Positions 18,581-31,585 are shown, numbered from the stretch's first letter. The stretch: DNA of 64,000 bases from Amylostereum areolatum (GCA_012932865.1 SAXG01000127.1:1-64000); one strand, 5' to 3'. Translations and numbers: made by a program. The notes: generated by a model not told the origin, from the letters alone.

Positions 18581-21385
18581 TTAATTTTATTTATTTTTTT
18601 AACAGCTTATCCTTTTGACTATTAAAAAGCTTATAAATAGATACAAATATAGATACAATATTATAGCAATAATTGATACGCACCTCTATGCTATCCCATC
18701 CCGCAAAATGCACGCCCCTCAATCCTTTCCCTTCCACATCCTTCGCGAAGGCCCACAGAAAGTCGGAAGGATGCGCCCCACATGTTGTATGACAGGCGTC
18801 ATTCTCGTTACGGCCTCTTCGCGAGTTATACCCTCCACGATATTGAAGGTGGTCGTGTCCCGTGATAGGGGCTTGGAATGCACCGAGCGGCGAGAGGGAA
18901 TAACGCCATCACGCGTTCGTCCGGGGTTTCCTCCGCGAGCGCGAGGAGTTGGGAGTGCAGCGCTGTGCGTTGAGGAGACGATTGGAACGCATCATGCGCC
19001 CGATTGAGACCCCCAGACTTTGCGGGGGTCGATCAGCGTAGGGACATACGATCATGGAAAGGGGCGGGACGTACGCAAGTACCAGTAAAAACGATGCGGC
19101 TTTTCGACTGCCTGGCCCCAGTATTGGCCCGTCAGGCCTTCCCCGCTGGCATGCAAGCATCAGTATAATCGCCGATTATCCCACAATCTCGGCTTGTACG
19201 CACGCGGATTTCCTTTGCCATGTCCCGCAGAGCGGTGAACAGCGTTGGGTCGGCGAGACACCGCTCGTTACCCTTGAAGAAGAGAAGGTGGACGATATGG
19301 GAGTCCGTCATGGGGGTTGCGGTTTGTGTGAGCGCGGTGTGGTGGATATCATAAAGCCTGCCCGCGCAGGGACGTGATATATATACGAAGGTCGAGGGTG
19401 CCGGCTGATTGACTCAGGAGATCCAGGACCAAAGTAGAGAGCATTTGGTTGCGGCCGGCGACGATTTATAAGCGAATGGGGCTTCGTGATTGGCTTATAG
19501 CGGTCTCCAACGCCCACCGCGGCCTCCAGCAAATACTCTCTGCTACTAGATAAACAGATAGATAGATAGCTAGGGCCCTAATTCTCTTGATGGAAGGTCG
19601 AGCGTGCCGTCGGATATGAGGGCTGTCTGTGGTCATGGGAAGCTAGGAGCGTCGATATTCCTTGATGCGGAAGCGGGGACATGTCTGCCGGTACCTCCTA
19701 CTAGTACCGATAGGGAAGCCTGAAGCCCTTGAGCTATTAAGCGCGGATGTGGCCGAGGACGTCGAGACGAAGTCACTATAAGGACATGTCCGACCTGTTT
19801 CCCACCGTTTGATGTGGTGAATTTCGAATTGAGGTGAATTTTGGGGTGATTTCGACAGGTGGTGATTTGGGGGCTGTTTTTCAGACAAGCGTGACAACCG
19901 CTTTACATGGTTATTCCATCAGCGGTTCCTTGGTCACGAACTCGTAACAATCGTCACGAACCAGTGATGGTCAGTCACGTATCCGTGATGTCGCCAGCTC
20001 ACGCGCATGGTTTCGGACTTCAGCTTCTTCCTCAACGACCATGGCGACTCGGCGACGGGTTCAGTCGTCGTGCACTCTCCCTCTCCACCCTCCCCTTCCA
20101 TGTTCTCGTAAGGACACATAAAGTGTACACTAAGTCTGGGCAACTCTTTGCAAAGGTACGGTCTTCGTATTAATCTATTTTTTTCCTTCTATCCTCCTCT
20201 GGCTCGTCCCGCGCATGCTTTGTAGCATGAAGCGGCTCGTTCACGGTTCACTCCAACATCACAACCCAGGCCATATGGCCTCTTACGCATTATGCATCGG
20301 TGACAGCGGCTCTTCACCGCCGTTGCCGGTGCTCTTGCACTGTCTCATTTCTCTTCGGTGATGGTGACAGTCTCTTCGGCTGCTGACTTTTGTTACATAG
20401 AGCATGGCCGGGGACTGTCATTGATGGACACAAAACGGGGGATTGCTAGGGTATCATGGGGGTGAGTATTTCCGCCTTCTCTCCCTTGCCACGGAGCGAT
20501 ATTAACTGTTTGGACAGGCCACGCCCCACGCGCGCATCGCTTCGATGCTGCTGCTTACACTCCAGCCATTCCAACCATTCGCATTTGGGCCCGGGGCGTG
20601 CGGGTGGACGTCATGAAGAGGAGACGTGGTTACGCGAGAGGGTCTCGTTGGGTACCGCCAGCGGTGTGCATAGATTTGTATATAGTGTATATTGTAGTGT
20701 GATTATTAGCTCATAATGCCATGTGTCTGTTTATGAACACGTAAAGTGCTGGATCCTGCCAAGGGTTTTGAGGATGAAAGCTGCTGTATATCACCATGGG
20801 TGTTGCTTTTCACTGTTTTTCATGCTGATATTCACGCGTCGGCGTTACGAGAAAGTGAGAATTCGTGACAAAAAAGCGGTGAAATGGTACTTTTTTCCGG
20901 TGATTTTCACATCACGAAAATCACCCCGTGCAGGACTGAAATTCATTCCATGGTACTGAAAACGAGTACTTCGAGCGGTGGAATTCACCGCCCAAAGAGG
21001 TGTAAAGAGTGGTGAAAATCAGCTCACGGTACCCTCCTAGTGAGTGTGCATAGACTCTGGTAATGCTTACTATGGCAAGTCAGTCCGCGAAAGGGGAGCA
21101 CTCATGATACCTCACCTTCCAAAGAGTGGCTATGAGGACAAGGCGGAAGAGTGTTGGAACTTGGATGCCCGACTCGGTCGAAGCATGGAAGGTGATCATT
21201 ATTGTAGTTGTAGCCGTGGTGCAGCTCTTGTGCAGCGGTAGCATCAAGCATGTGCTCAACTGCGCTAGCATGAATTCGCGCGGGCCAGCGATAAGCAGGC
21301 TATGTACGTAAGTATGTAGGTCCTGCTTCCAGGAGGCAGAGCATGAAAGTCTAAAATCTATGGGGTGATGTGAGGTACAGGAAAT
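18581..21385. other. Mitochondrial tail, then gene-free nuclear DNA
   Basis: AT-rich mitochondrial-like sequence continues to about 18,675 and then gives way to GC-rich nuclear sequence without any N. From there to 21,385 I find no supported gene: open frames lack family motifs and splice logic. Clusters of tcacga/gtga words (19,805-20,000 and 20,850-21,030) and a short GATA repeat (19,557-19,572) suggest repeat or transposon debris. Confidence 0.6.
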
Positions 21386-23295
21386 TTAGAACAAGTAATG
21401 GAGGGCGTAGACGGTCAGACCGGTCATGGAGATGAACATGATGATGTACTGAGGGATGAGGAACGCGGACAAGTGTTCTGCTGCGCCGGTTGGGGAGTAC
21501 ACCTGAGTGAGGAAGACCTGCGTCGTTGCCGTCGGAAGGCCCGCAAAGATCCTGAACGGACAGTCAATCACCAGCGAATTCAGCAAGGAAAGGAGAAACG
21601 GACGTACATGCACACGAACTGCAGCACCTTGTCCTCCGCGTCGATCAGCCCGCCGTGCACCAACCCTTGCACGATGAGGACGCCGAGGACTGGAGTGACG
21701 ATCATCTTTCCAATCGCGAGGGCCGCGATCGCACCGCGAGGCATGCGCGCCCAGTTCTCCCACCCGCCCACATTCAACCTCGCCAGCGCGCTGCCCAGAC
21801 ATATCAACCCGAGCGGAACGGAGGCAGAGCCGGCGAAGGTGGCCGTGTCGAGTATGAACGCGAGGGGCGGTTGGCCATCGGGCGCGGTAGGGTGGAAGCT
21901 GGGCTGGAACTGCGCGTCCGGAGGCACGAAGAGGGCCTTGAGGGGGTTGACGAGCGCGATGGGAAGCGCAAAGACGACCGTGAGCGGGGCGGGCTTGATG
22001 AGCTCCCCCATGAACTCCTTCGTGTTGCGGATGTAGCGCGCGCGTCGAGTGAGGGACTGGTGCAGGGAAGGAGGAGGGTCCGTGAAGCGAACCGAGTGCG
22101 GCTTCGGTGGTTCGTCATAGTGTTCGCTGCCGTGCACGACCGTCGGGGTTGGGGAGGTCACACAGGAGGTGTAGTTGCGCTCTGAAGCGGGGCCGGGGGT
22201 GCCGGGGCCGTCCGTAGGGGTGTAGATCGTGCAATGGTCGTCCGCCTTGAGCTCGGGGTAGCACGCTTCGGGCGCAGGCTTTTCGGACCCAGCCTCGATG
22301 TCGTTTGCTTGAGATTTTTCGGAGAGCGTGGGGTGGAAACGTTGGCGGAAGGTGAGGAGATGGAAGACCCTCTGCCGCCGACGCTTGACGACCTCACGGA
22401 GGTGGTCGTTCTCCACCTCGGGCCCGTCGAAGTCTTTGGCGACAAGACGATGACCGCCCATAGGGAAAAGCGTGATCTGGAACTCGGTAAGCGTCGGAAA
22501 GTGATACAGAAAGATGTACTGACGAAGAATACGAGGATGAGCGCTGAGATGTAAGCGACGGCCAGATTTTGGTCTTGGACTCCGGCGAAGGGTGCGTTGG
22601 CGGTCACGCCGAGCGCGATGGCCGTGGCTGTAAGTTACTTGTCAGCATCAGCACCTATTTCATTGAGAGGTATGGCCGGGGGCGGGGGTTGAAGGCGACA
22701 CGACGAAGAACGTACGGATATCGCCATAGTTTCCCCATCCTCCTGCCACGAGGATACCAAAGCGGAAGCGGTGTGGGACCCAGAAGAACTTTTTGATCAC
22801 CCACGACATGATCATTCCGATGAACCCATATACAAATCCGACGAGGAACAGCGGACCTACAAGCACAAATCCGTCAATGATCAGCGCGCGGCGGTTCGAC
22901 GCCACATATCAGCGCGCAGTAACGTGGCGGCGTACCAAGGGCAGTGACGTTTTCTGAATTGAACGCTGGGACGATGCGCGAGAAGAGCAGACAGGGCATG
23001 ACGATGTTCTGCGAAGAAACGACATGGTCAACTATCCATCGAACCAGCGCGATGGTTTGGATGCCGGCGGGCGGTGACGGGATAAAGACGCACCAGTACG
23101 ATCTGCCCCGCGCCCTGCGAGGCCTCCACAGGGAACAGGTCCGCCTTGGTCAACGCGAACCCAGCTCCTACAATTCCGAACCTAGTTCCAAGCGAAGCGT
23201 GAGCTCACCCAGCAACCACCGCTGGTACGTGCCCGCACTCACGTTCGAATGAGCGGGCGGATGGCGATCCATATGAGGGCCCCGGCGGAGAGCAT
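21386..23295 (-). CDS. PIN-like auxin efflux carrier family transporter (AEC, Ecm3-like)
   Basis: Seven exons read in frame: 23295-23243, 23181-23094, 23008-22936, 22856-22716, 22627-22533, 22476-21608 and 21551-21386 (494 residues). Introns are 56-87 nt with GT-AG ends. Text includes ALTKADLFPVEASQGAGQIV, FFWVPHRFRFGILVAGGWGN followed by YGDIPTAIALGVTANAPFAG, LAVAYISALILITLFPMGG, then a hydrophilic loop (about residues 160-265), and the C-terminal transport half with VPLGLICLGSALARL. The shape, two helical bundles around a cytosolic loop, is that of fungal AEC membrane proteins of the ER or vacuole/plasma membrane. The substrate is unknown; fungal members are not shown to move auxin in general. 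Start ATG at 23,295 begins the first hydrophobic segment (MLSAGALIWI). Confidence 0.9.
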
Positions 23296-25206
23296 GGCGG
23301 CCGTGTCGTTACGTTCGGATGAAAGCTAGAAATACAACGACGCGCATCCAAAGGTGCAGCGACGTGGAGGAGGAGGGGTGGGAGGTTGGGAAGGTTTGTG
23401 GAGGGACCCCCATCGGTTTTATTCGCACACGGAATGGACCTGGCGCGGACGACCGGGTCGACCGGCATGTCTCCCGTGACCATGGGTCAATAGAGATCTT
23501 GTCTCACATGCGTCGAAGACTCGAAGTTCGAGACCTTTCGTCGGCGTCGGTCCCTTCGGTTGCTACGCACGATACAGAGATGCGCCTATATATGTAGTAC
23601 TGGTGAAGAGAAAGCTCTCGTGCGCAGGTATATCTACTCTAAAACTCACGTCAAGACGCGCGTCTGCTGCACATCTACACATGAGATAGATACACCACCA
23701 GGCGATCCCTCAGCTTCATTCCGATATCACGCCCCTGAGTTTGAAGTTGGTGTGCCGATGGATGGAATCCAAAAATGTCAAGCGGATATCACGCTCAACG
23801 AATTCCCTTGGGCCCGAAGCTGAGGTTCTTTGGATTCAATCCAATAATCTTACTAAGCTCATCAAGAATCGCTCGGCGGGTTGCTGGCTTAAATCGTGCT
23901 TATCGCGATCTTATCCTGATGTAGAAGGAAGAAAATCATGATATTTTCATTTGATAACTACAGAGTATATGGGGGCTGCTACGGGATATATGGAGAGGGA
24001 TGACAGGTGAGAGAGGGTTACCTGGGATGCCAACAAAGCAGGTGGACCAGACGGAGACCGAGATAAGACCAGGGAACCCAGTGAGCCAGGGGACAGAGAG
24101 CCAGGACCAGAGAGGAGCGCGAGCGGGACCAAGATCGCGAGCGAGGACCAAGACCGCAAGCAAAAATCGAGAGACCGAGAGTAAAGTTCAAGACCACGAG
24201 CAAAGTTCAAGACCAGGAGTAAAGTTCAAGGCCGCGAGCGAAGGTGAGGACGACTGCCAGCGACAACAAGAGGGGCGCCGGAGCATGTGCAAATCCTGAA
24301 TGCTGTCGTGAGGGCAGGTGGGCGGTAAGTGAATAGAACACGCACCATGGTCCAGACTCTGGATGATGCCCACATGAGAGTGTCGAAGGGAGAGTCCATA
24401 CCCAACCCTTCGTACATCCACGGAAACCCTGACGCGCCGTCCAAATCTCGGTACGTCGGAGTCGCCCATTACAGATGAGGGGTTATGGCCAGGTGAAGGA
24501 CGGGGAGAAGAGAAGGACGTGGTGAGAGGAAACAAGGAGTCGAGGATGACTTGGCGCGACGACGAAAATGAATACTGCTTACATAACCCGCGCTCGTCGC
24601 CGTCCATCGAGGACTCTGTGGGGATTGAAACTGAGAGGACAACCTGTACTCACGCTGACTTGGGCGCGAAGCCGACTTTCTCGCAACGGATAATCGGAAT
24701 GGCGCCGAGATTGAGGGGGTTGGATTGAAGCTGACACGATGCTAGCGTGAACCCTTGGTCACGCCATCAGACTCATCCGAATGGCCCCGCATAGAGTCAT
24801 GCTGAGGCAACTGCTGGTGGTGTACCAGTACTTAGAAGCCTGTTCACGGAAATACGGACTTCCGATGTCCGCGAGTGACGGGGGGCTTTCTGGGCTTCGT
24901 CCACGAGGCGACCCTTCTTGTTATTCATCTTCCCGTTTCCGTCGGGGCATGCTTCGTATGGCGGCGATGAAGTCCACAAAACTGTCAACATTGATACCGA
25001 AAAAAACATGGGAAAGCGAAGATCTCGTATTCTGCTCGGCGTCGGGCCGTTCGGCAATGTGCGAGCCAATCATGATCCGCCCCCCAAAGGGCTGGGTCGA
25101 TGAATGTCGACGAGGACATTCATTTCCCGTTCTACAGCACATATAAGACGTACGTCCCCCATCAGCCATGCAGCCCACTTACGCAAAAAAATCCGTAGGC
25201 GTGGGT
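23296..25206. other. Gene-free interval with a short tandem repeat
   Basis: No supported gene. A degenerate 19-base unit (like gttcaagaccacgagcaaa) repeats at about 24,186-24,245, with looser agaccgcgagc-type units from 24,050. Open frames on both strands overlap without family text. Confidence 0.5.
24186..24245. repeat. Degenerate 19-bp tandem repeat, about three units
   Basis: Units of the form gttcaagaccacgagcaaa / gttcaagaccaggagtaaa / gttcaaggccgcgagcgaa run in a row, preceded by looser copies. Confidence 0.65.
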
Positions 25207-27837
25207 TCATTCCAGGCTATACCGCGTGCCATCAAAGATTCCCTCCTCTATCGCCTTGATTTCTGCGCACGAAAAGGTAAGTAAACAAGACACCTGGCGA
25301 GCACATTGTAACGTAGACACGACATGGACGCCCAATCAAGAGAAAGGAAACGGAGAGGACACTCACGCAGGGCCAGGTGTTTCGAATGGAACCGTCCGAG
25401 CGCAAGGTTGCCTGCATCGTCATCAGCCACGTTCCCGCGTTACACGCCATTTTACAGGTCGAGGAACAAGACACACCCATCATGCAGTACAGCCGTGGAA
25501 CGCCCATGTCGCGCCACGCGCCGTGAATCTCGCCTTCCGCGTCGAGGCCCCAGATGGGCTTGAGCTTGTCCCCGACGGTATCGCCCAGGACCGCGCGGTA
25601 GGCGTCGCGGGAGTCACCGTACCTACCCCGCATGCGCCCTCCATAAGCAAGCATCTCCAGGTGAAAAATACAGATATGCGGGGCACGCACCCGGTGGCAA
25701 AGACGACGGCGTCGGCGTCCAGCGTGCTTCCGTTCTGGAACTCGAGGCCCGTCGGGGTGAAGCGTGCGATCGGGCTGTCGTTCTTGAGCTTGATCTTGCC
25801 GTCGATGAGGAGCTGGCTCCCGCCGACGTCTGGTGCGCGGTGGTTAGAGGACGGCGGAAGGAGAGGACGACGCGCAACGCACCGAGATAGTATCCCCCGG
25901 CTTTCCCCCACGCGAGGAGCAAGAACCCGGAGCCGTCGATGCCGTAGTTGAGGCGGAAGCCAATGCGACGGAGGCCGTCTAGAGTCTCCCTTGAGCGGCG
26001 CGCGCGCGTTGTATCAGCAACGTTAGTAGCGAGACAAGGCAAATATTTACTTGTCCGTGGTGGCGGCGATATCCTTGACGATGCGCTGATGCACGAGCTT
26101 GAGGAAGTAATGGGGGAAGGAGGCGTTGATGCGGTCGGCGACGTCGGCGGGGGGCCCGCCTTCGTGGTACAGGCCTAGGCAGGTGCGGTCAGACTGGGCT
26201 GAGATGAGGAACCGAGCGGAGACGCGCCCCCGATGAGTCTGTCGCCAAACCCCCTCCGGGCCGACACGACATAGGTCGAGCCGCGCTGGAACATCGTTAC
26301 GTCTGGAAGAACAGGTGCGTTACGTTTTGCAAGAGGGAGAGCGAGAGGGGGGAAGACTCGCCGGCGTTGTGCTCGTACAGATCTTTCGCTATATCGTGAC
26401 CTGCCCACCAACGCTTAGACGTGTTCTCGCCGCGCGGCGATTCGGAATATACGCACCAGACGTGCACGCCCCGACGACGACGACTTTCTTTCCGACGTAG
26501 TCCCTTCCCGTCGTGAACGCCCCGGAATGCACGATCTTTCCCTTGTACTCGTCCTAGAATCGCGTGTTTCTGAATCAGCTATGCGATTCGACTCGGTCGT
26601 ATCACTCACTATCCCCGGATATTTTGGGATGTTCAGGGACCCGCCCCCCATCCCGACGGCGAACACCAAGTGGTTCACAACGAACGTCCGCTTGACACGC
26701 TTGCGGTCTCCGGGCTCTGTTCCCTGGGGCGGCGGGACCTCGCGCTCGAGCGTGACCGTCCATTTGAGCGTCTCGGGGTCCTGGCGAGCGTCGGTGACCG
26801 TGGTCGAAGTCCAGATGTCGAGCTCGAGATCGTGCGCGTAGTGCTCGAGCCAGTCCGCCATCTGTCGGGGTCGTTTAGCGGGGGATGGCCTTTGAGCGGA
26901 CTCGAACCTGGTTTACCTTTTGAGCGGGGGTGTAAACGGGCCATGTCGGTGGGAACCTTTCCAGAGAAGAAAAGGAGGAAGGAGGTGAGCTTCGTGGAGA
27001 TACGACGTGGTGAATCACGTACGGCAGGTACGGCATGTGATCGTACCCTGTCCAGCGCGTGAGGAAGCACGAAATGGCGAGAGGAAAGGGCGACGTACAG
27101 ACGGGATCGTGCAGACAGAGCGCCTCGTACCGCTTCCTCCACATCTGTCCCACCCGCGCCTCCTTATCCACCACCAACGTCTTGATCCCGAGATACTTCA
27201 ACCGCGCGGCGATGTCGAGCCCGCACTGTCCGCCTCCGACGACGAGCACCTTCGGCTGCTGGTCTTCCCCCTCGCACTCGATCTCCCGCCGACGCTGCTC
27301 CTCCCATTTGCCGTGGCTGGGCGCCTGGGCGCGCAGGGGGCCGAGACGCTCGGGGTGTCCGTGCAGGCCTTCGAGGGTGGTGAACACGGCGTGCGCCTTC
27401 CACGCGCCTTCGCTCGTCGGGACCAGTCTGACGATGCCGGACGCGGGTCCCACGGCCGTGTCGAAGGTGAACAGCGCCTGGATCCACGCGATGTCCGGGT
27501 ACGGCCGCTGCAGAGCGGGGATCTGCGTTGGATCGACGGTGACGCGCGTGATCTTGGCGGGTGGGAGACGGTCGCGCAGGAAGGTCGCGAGGCGGGCGGC
27601 GCCGTAGAAGGTGCGGAAATCCCAGGTGAGCGAGAGCATGTCGCGCCAGAAGGCGTCGGGGAGGAAGAGGGAGAGGAGGGCGGGGACGTCGGCCGCCGCG
27701 GCGTGCGTGGCGAAGGCGACGAGCCAGTCGCGCGCGATTTGGGGGGCGTCGATCTCGACATCGGGGGCGAGGGAGACCTTGAGGCGGTCGAGGGTGGGAA
27801 GGGAGGCTTGGTGGATATCGATTTCGGCAGTGTCCAT
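25207..27837 (-). CDS. FMO1: YUCCA-like flavin monooxygenase with N-terminal NTF2-like region
   Basis: The first exon (27837 to about 26,990 region) codes an NTF2-like segment (residues ~35-165, with WRDMLSLTWDFRTF) followed by the FAD dinucleotide motif VVGGGQCGLDIAAR near 205-218. Later exons give WYDHMPYLPFPPTWPVYTPA, ADWLEHYAHDLELDIWTSTT, the NADPH motif KKVVVVGACTSGHD, TMFQRGSTYVVS, DGSGFLLLAWGKAGGYYLDV, and the FATG motif (VVFATG). The gene ends EGIFDGTRYSLE. Joins keep frame across short introns; one, after the codon for NA before DVTMFQR, starts GC instead of GT (GC-AG). Family members oxidise small nucleophiles with NADPH and O2; the indole-pyruvate-type substrate of plant YUCCA proteins is not proven here. 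Exon borders in the middle are approximate. Confidence 0.88.
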
Positions 27838-28982
27838 GGTGTGTGGTCGTCGGTGGGGGTTAGGTCGACTGAAGGAAGGAAGACAGGGTCGTCGGGCTTT
27901 ATCTGTCCAGCTTTTACGAGAGAAGAAGTCTGAAGACGCCCGATGATCGAGTGATACGTCGAATGGCTCAGCTGGTCACTTACAAGCGCCGATGCCTGTT
28001 CTTCAGAGGACAAGGTGGGAATCCTGGAAGCGATATGCATGCATAGGGGCGACCTTCAGCCGAGCACGACGTCGCGTGTCCCGCGCGGTCACATGGGATA
28101 CCCCAGGTGTGCGGGGTCACGGTGTTCCCTAAGATTAACGTCGGAGATGAGACACGGGAAACAAGCAACAAGGAGGGCGTTGTATAAATACTCGTGCGCG
28201 ACCGAGACGAAGAAAGTCGCGGAGGGAAGCACAGTCCGAGGTCCAATTTCACGAATCGTAGGCTAGTTTCGTTCCCAGACGTGAGGGAGGCGGTGTGCAG
28301 GGGGGGTATTTGCAGAGGAGAATATATGTGATGACGCGGATGCATTTGCATGCGTTTCCGAGGGATATTGTTGACGGCAGTGGTATCACGGGTGTTCCGG
28401 TGGTCAGACCAGATAGTGGATGATTGCAAGACTTATGATGGCTTCAAGTGTGAACCCGGTTTTTGAGCGACAGAGATCGTAACGATCTGTGAGGTAGCTA
28501 TCACGAGGATGCTTCGGCCGGCGAATGAGAATATAAGCTGACGGAAGGTCCTTTGGCGACGAACCTTACGGTTTATTATTGCGACTCCTTATAGTGGACA
28601 AGAGTGGACACAAGCCTTCCGTTGCTTCTGGGAAGCGACGTGAGCCTATTGTTAGACGACTACATGGTTATGGTTATAAGATTGAACTTTTACGAATATT
28701 TCGCGCCGCTTGAGAACGGGCTATCGCTGCTGTCAGGATCGAGCTGTCTGAGAGTCGAGGCCGCTGACGCGCTGATGGGTGGGACTTGGAAGAAAGACGA
28801 GGGAACCCTAGGTCTCTAACCCTAGCTCGACTTCCCGTTTAAGGCATGGTCCTTCCATATCGGGTAATTCTTTCTCATTGTTCGTCGCGAACTCTTCCGA
28901 TCGCCAACTCTCATCTTGCTCTCATCACAGCCTTCTCTCCAGTGGCCAGCCTCCTCCTCTTCCCGAACGAACCATACACTCC
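27838..28982. other. Divergent intergenic region
   Basis: The space separates FMO1 (-) from the acetyltransferase gene (+), so it should hold both promoters. I see no further gene. Confidence 0.6.
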
Positions 28983-29867
28983 ATGAGGATAAATCAAAAT
29001 ACCGCCCTCGTCTCGAAGGCTCTTGTACTTGTGCCCTACCGGTCCGTCCTAGGCCTGTAAAACCGCGCGCCCCTGAGTAACGCGAAGCTGCAGACGAGAA
29101 CATGTCCAGGTACGGTTTCCTGCTCTTTCGATGTAGCTTTGTTCTTATTTTATAAAGTAGACCTACCACGGATGGATGCAGGACCCAGAGATACGAGATC
29201 TGACCGCGAGCGAGGAACTATCGCTCGAGGAAGAATATGAGATGCAGCGCAAGTGGGCGGAGGATGAAGACAGTGCGTGTGCTTCTTGCCATATCCTCTC
29301 ACTCTCTTCTGTGCCATGCCTAACTTCAAATCCTTCTAGAACTAACTTTTATCGTCCTGGCGAGAACCGCCGACGACACGGATGTACCACTGTCGAATGC
29401 GGACATCCGTGCTCTCCCCATGGTCGGCGACGTCAACCTTTTTTTCAAAGGCTCGCCGTCGGATGAAGACTTTGAAGTAGAGGTCGAAGTTATGATCGCA
29501 GGTGTGTGTGGAATGTTGTTGTACGCTGGACGGTCCTAACGTCACACCCCCAGAAAAGGCGTTCCGCCGGCGCAATCTCGCTCACACGGCCGTATCATTG
29601 CTTCTCTCCTATGCAACAACGCCTCCGCCTGACCTTCAGCACGCTCCAAGCTCAAAGACGGGGGCGGGGCCGGTGCCTATATCTTTCCTACCCATCCCAC
29701 CCTCCGTGCTCGTTGCCCGCATCTCGCAGACCAACACGCCTAGCATCAAGCTGTTCGAGAAGCTGGGGTTTCAGGTTGTGAAGGTGGTGGAAGTGTTCGG
29801 GGAGGTTGAGATGCGGTATCGCGGTGATGGTGTATGGGAAAAGGGGGAGGCGATATGGTTTGATTGA
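28983..29867 (+). CDS. NAT9-like GNAT N-acetyltransferase
   Basis: Five exons (28983-29041, 29094-29109, 29161-29272, 29340-29501, 29554-29867) join into 220 residues. The text follows the N-acetyltransferase 9 pattern: [60 protein letters not shown], then [16 protein letters not shown], a [18 protein letters not shown] acetyl-CoA-binding region in place of the family's RGKG-type loop, and C-terminal [21 protein letters not shown]. The second exon is only 16 nt and is needed to restore the conserved RREHVQ text. The family acetylates protein N-termini or related substrates; the target in fungi is uncertain. The acetyl-CoA loop FRRRN is slightly unusual, so activity is inferred, not shown. Confidence 0.88.
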
Positions 29868-30286
29868 CAATGCTCTTGGGCTCTACTGCTCGTAAGACAT
29901 GTTCATTGTTTCACGGTCTCTCTTGAACCCTACCCATATGTCAGCGTATTATCAGACTGTCCTTTTTTGCTTCGCCTGCCTTCACGCTATAGTTGACGCG
30001 TTTGACGTAGAGGATGACGGGGTCATCAGGTATCAGGACTGCTGGTTACAGTACTGAGATAAGGCAGTCTAGAAGCAAGTCTATCGGCGATTAGAAGCCG
30101 GGCTAATCAGTAATCTAATCAACTAGATCCGGATACCTTACCGCTCCTAACAGACTAACACCGCTTCACTGCAACCATCTCTCCCTTAGTTCCTGACCAC
30201 CATCTCTCCCTGCTCCTATCCCACCCTATTCCCCCAGTCTTTCCTTCTCTCTCTCGAATTTATATGGTTTCTGGACCACACTCAAC
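29868..30286. other. Intergenic region upstream of the GTPase gene
   Basis: Contains a pyrimidine-rich block (30,165-30,255), typical of a fungal core promoter. No gene is seen. Confidence 0.6.
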
Positions 30287-31585
30287 ATGCGCACAATCAA
30301 ACTTGTTGTGATAGGAAACTCTGGTGTGGGCAAGACGAGTCTGCGGGGACAGGTACGCAACGATACCCTCTTCCGCCGTCGGTTGTTGATCAACATGGGC
30401 AGTATGTCTCAGGCCGTTTCTCGACGGGCTACAGAGCGACCATAGGCGCGGACTTTATCACGAAGACAGTGCCCCATCACGGCGACGCGGACGACACTGT
30501 GACGCTGCAAATATGGGTGCGTTCGATACCCGTCGGACGGGAGCGGTGCGTGCTGATAACTTGCCCCGTAGGACACCGCAGGACAAGAACGATTCTCATC
30601 GCTCTCCTCCGCTTTCTTTCGCGGCGCAGACGCGGTTTTGCTGATGTTCGACGTCAACCGACCGGACACCTTGCACGCATTGGAGCGATGGTGGGCCGAG
30701 TTCTGCGAACGCGCCCCGGTTGCGGACGAGGACATGGAAGACTACTGCTGCGTCGTCGTGGGCAACAAGATCGACGCCGCGCCGGAATCTGGCCCCGCGG
30801 TGTCCGAGACCGACGCCCTTGACTTTATCGACGAGCTCGTTCCGCCTTCTTCCCCTGCGTCGAGTCCTGTGCAACCCTATAGCCAACCCGCCACCCTCAA
30901 CCCTTCCACAACATCCCTCCCCGAAATCGCGTCCGCGGACCCCGACTCCCCATCACCACCCCTACCCGATATCGCCGTCCCGCCCCCGACCGAATCCATC
31001 GACATGGAGCACCACCACAAACGGCGGTCCAAGTCGCGCAGTTCGCAGTTCGTGTTCACCAACGGGACCGTCACGACCATGCACACCGCGCTCGAGTCCT
31101 TCTACACCCCCGCCTCGTCTTTCTTCGAAGTCTACGAGTCCGCGCGATCGTCCCCCATGCTCGGCTTCCGCTCCGCCTCGCCCTCCCCGCACTCACACAG
31201 GTCGCATCGCTCCCCGCGGCGCACGCTCTCGGTCTCGACGTTCTCCACCTCGTCCGCACAGACCATCACGCCGTCGCTGTTCACCAGGAACGCCGGGGCG
31301 CACCCACCGACCGAGGAAGAGGAAGAGGAGGACGAGCCCCCGCCGCCCGCGCCAGACCGACGCCCGAAGCTGTTCTTCGCGTCGGCGAGGACGGGTGTGG
31401 GCGTGGAGGACGTGTTTGCGTATGTGGCGAGGCGGGTGGTGACGCGGTGGGAATGGGAGGAGGCGATGGAGGCACGGACGTTGCATGTGGTGGAGGCGAG
31501 CGAGAGCACGATCCACCTCGATGAGCATGGGCGCGGGCGGACGAGGACGCGGTGGGATAGGGTGGGCGGGGCGTGTTGTGCGTAG
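30287..31585 (+). CDS. Rab-type small GTPase with a long low-complexity insert
   Basis: Three exons (30287-30352, 30403-30516, 30572-31585) give 397 residues. All G motifs are present: G1 GNSGVGKTS (residues 9-17), the switch I Thr in TIGADF, G3 DTAGQE, G4 VGNKID, and a late G5-like SART (in FFASARTG). The normal Rab core is about 200 residues; here about 150 residues rich in Ser, Pro and Glu sit between G4 and G5. The C-terminus ends in CCA, close to Rab double-cysteine prenylation tails. It resembles Rab7-group proteins of vacuolar traffic (IGADFITK), but the insert makes assignment to a subfamily uncertain. Confidence 0.88.

Noticed and set aside
18615..19377. Open frames just after the mito-nuclear junction
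   Set aside because: The first begins inside the mitochondrial tail and reads across the junction; no recognisable protein.
21398..22185. + strand frames opposite the AEC transporter gene
   Set aside because: They are antisense shadows of a well-supported spliced gene.
24781..25178. Overlapping open frames on both strands downstream of FMO1
   Set aside because: Open in opposite directions without family text; probably chance in GC-rich DNA.
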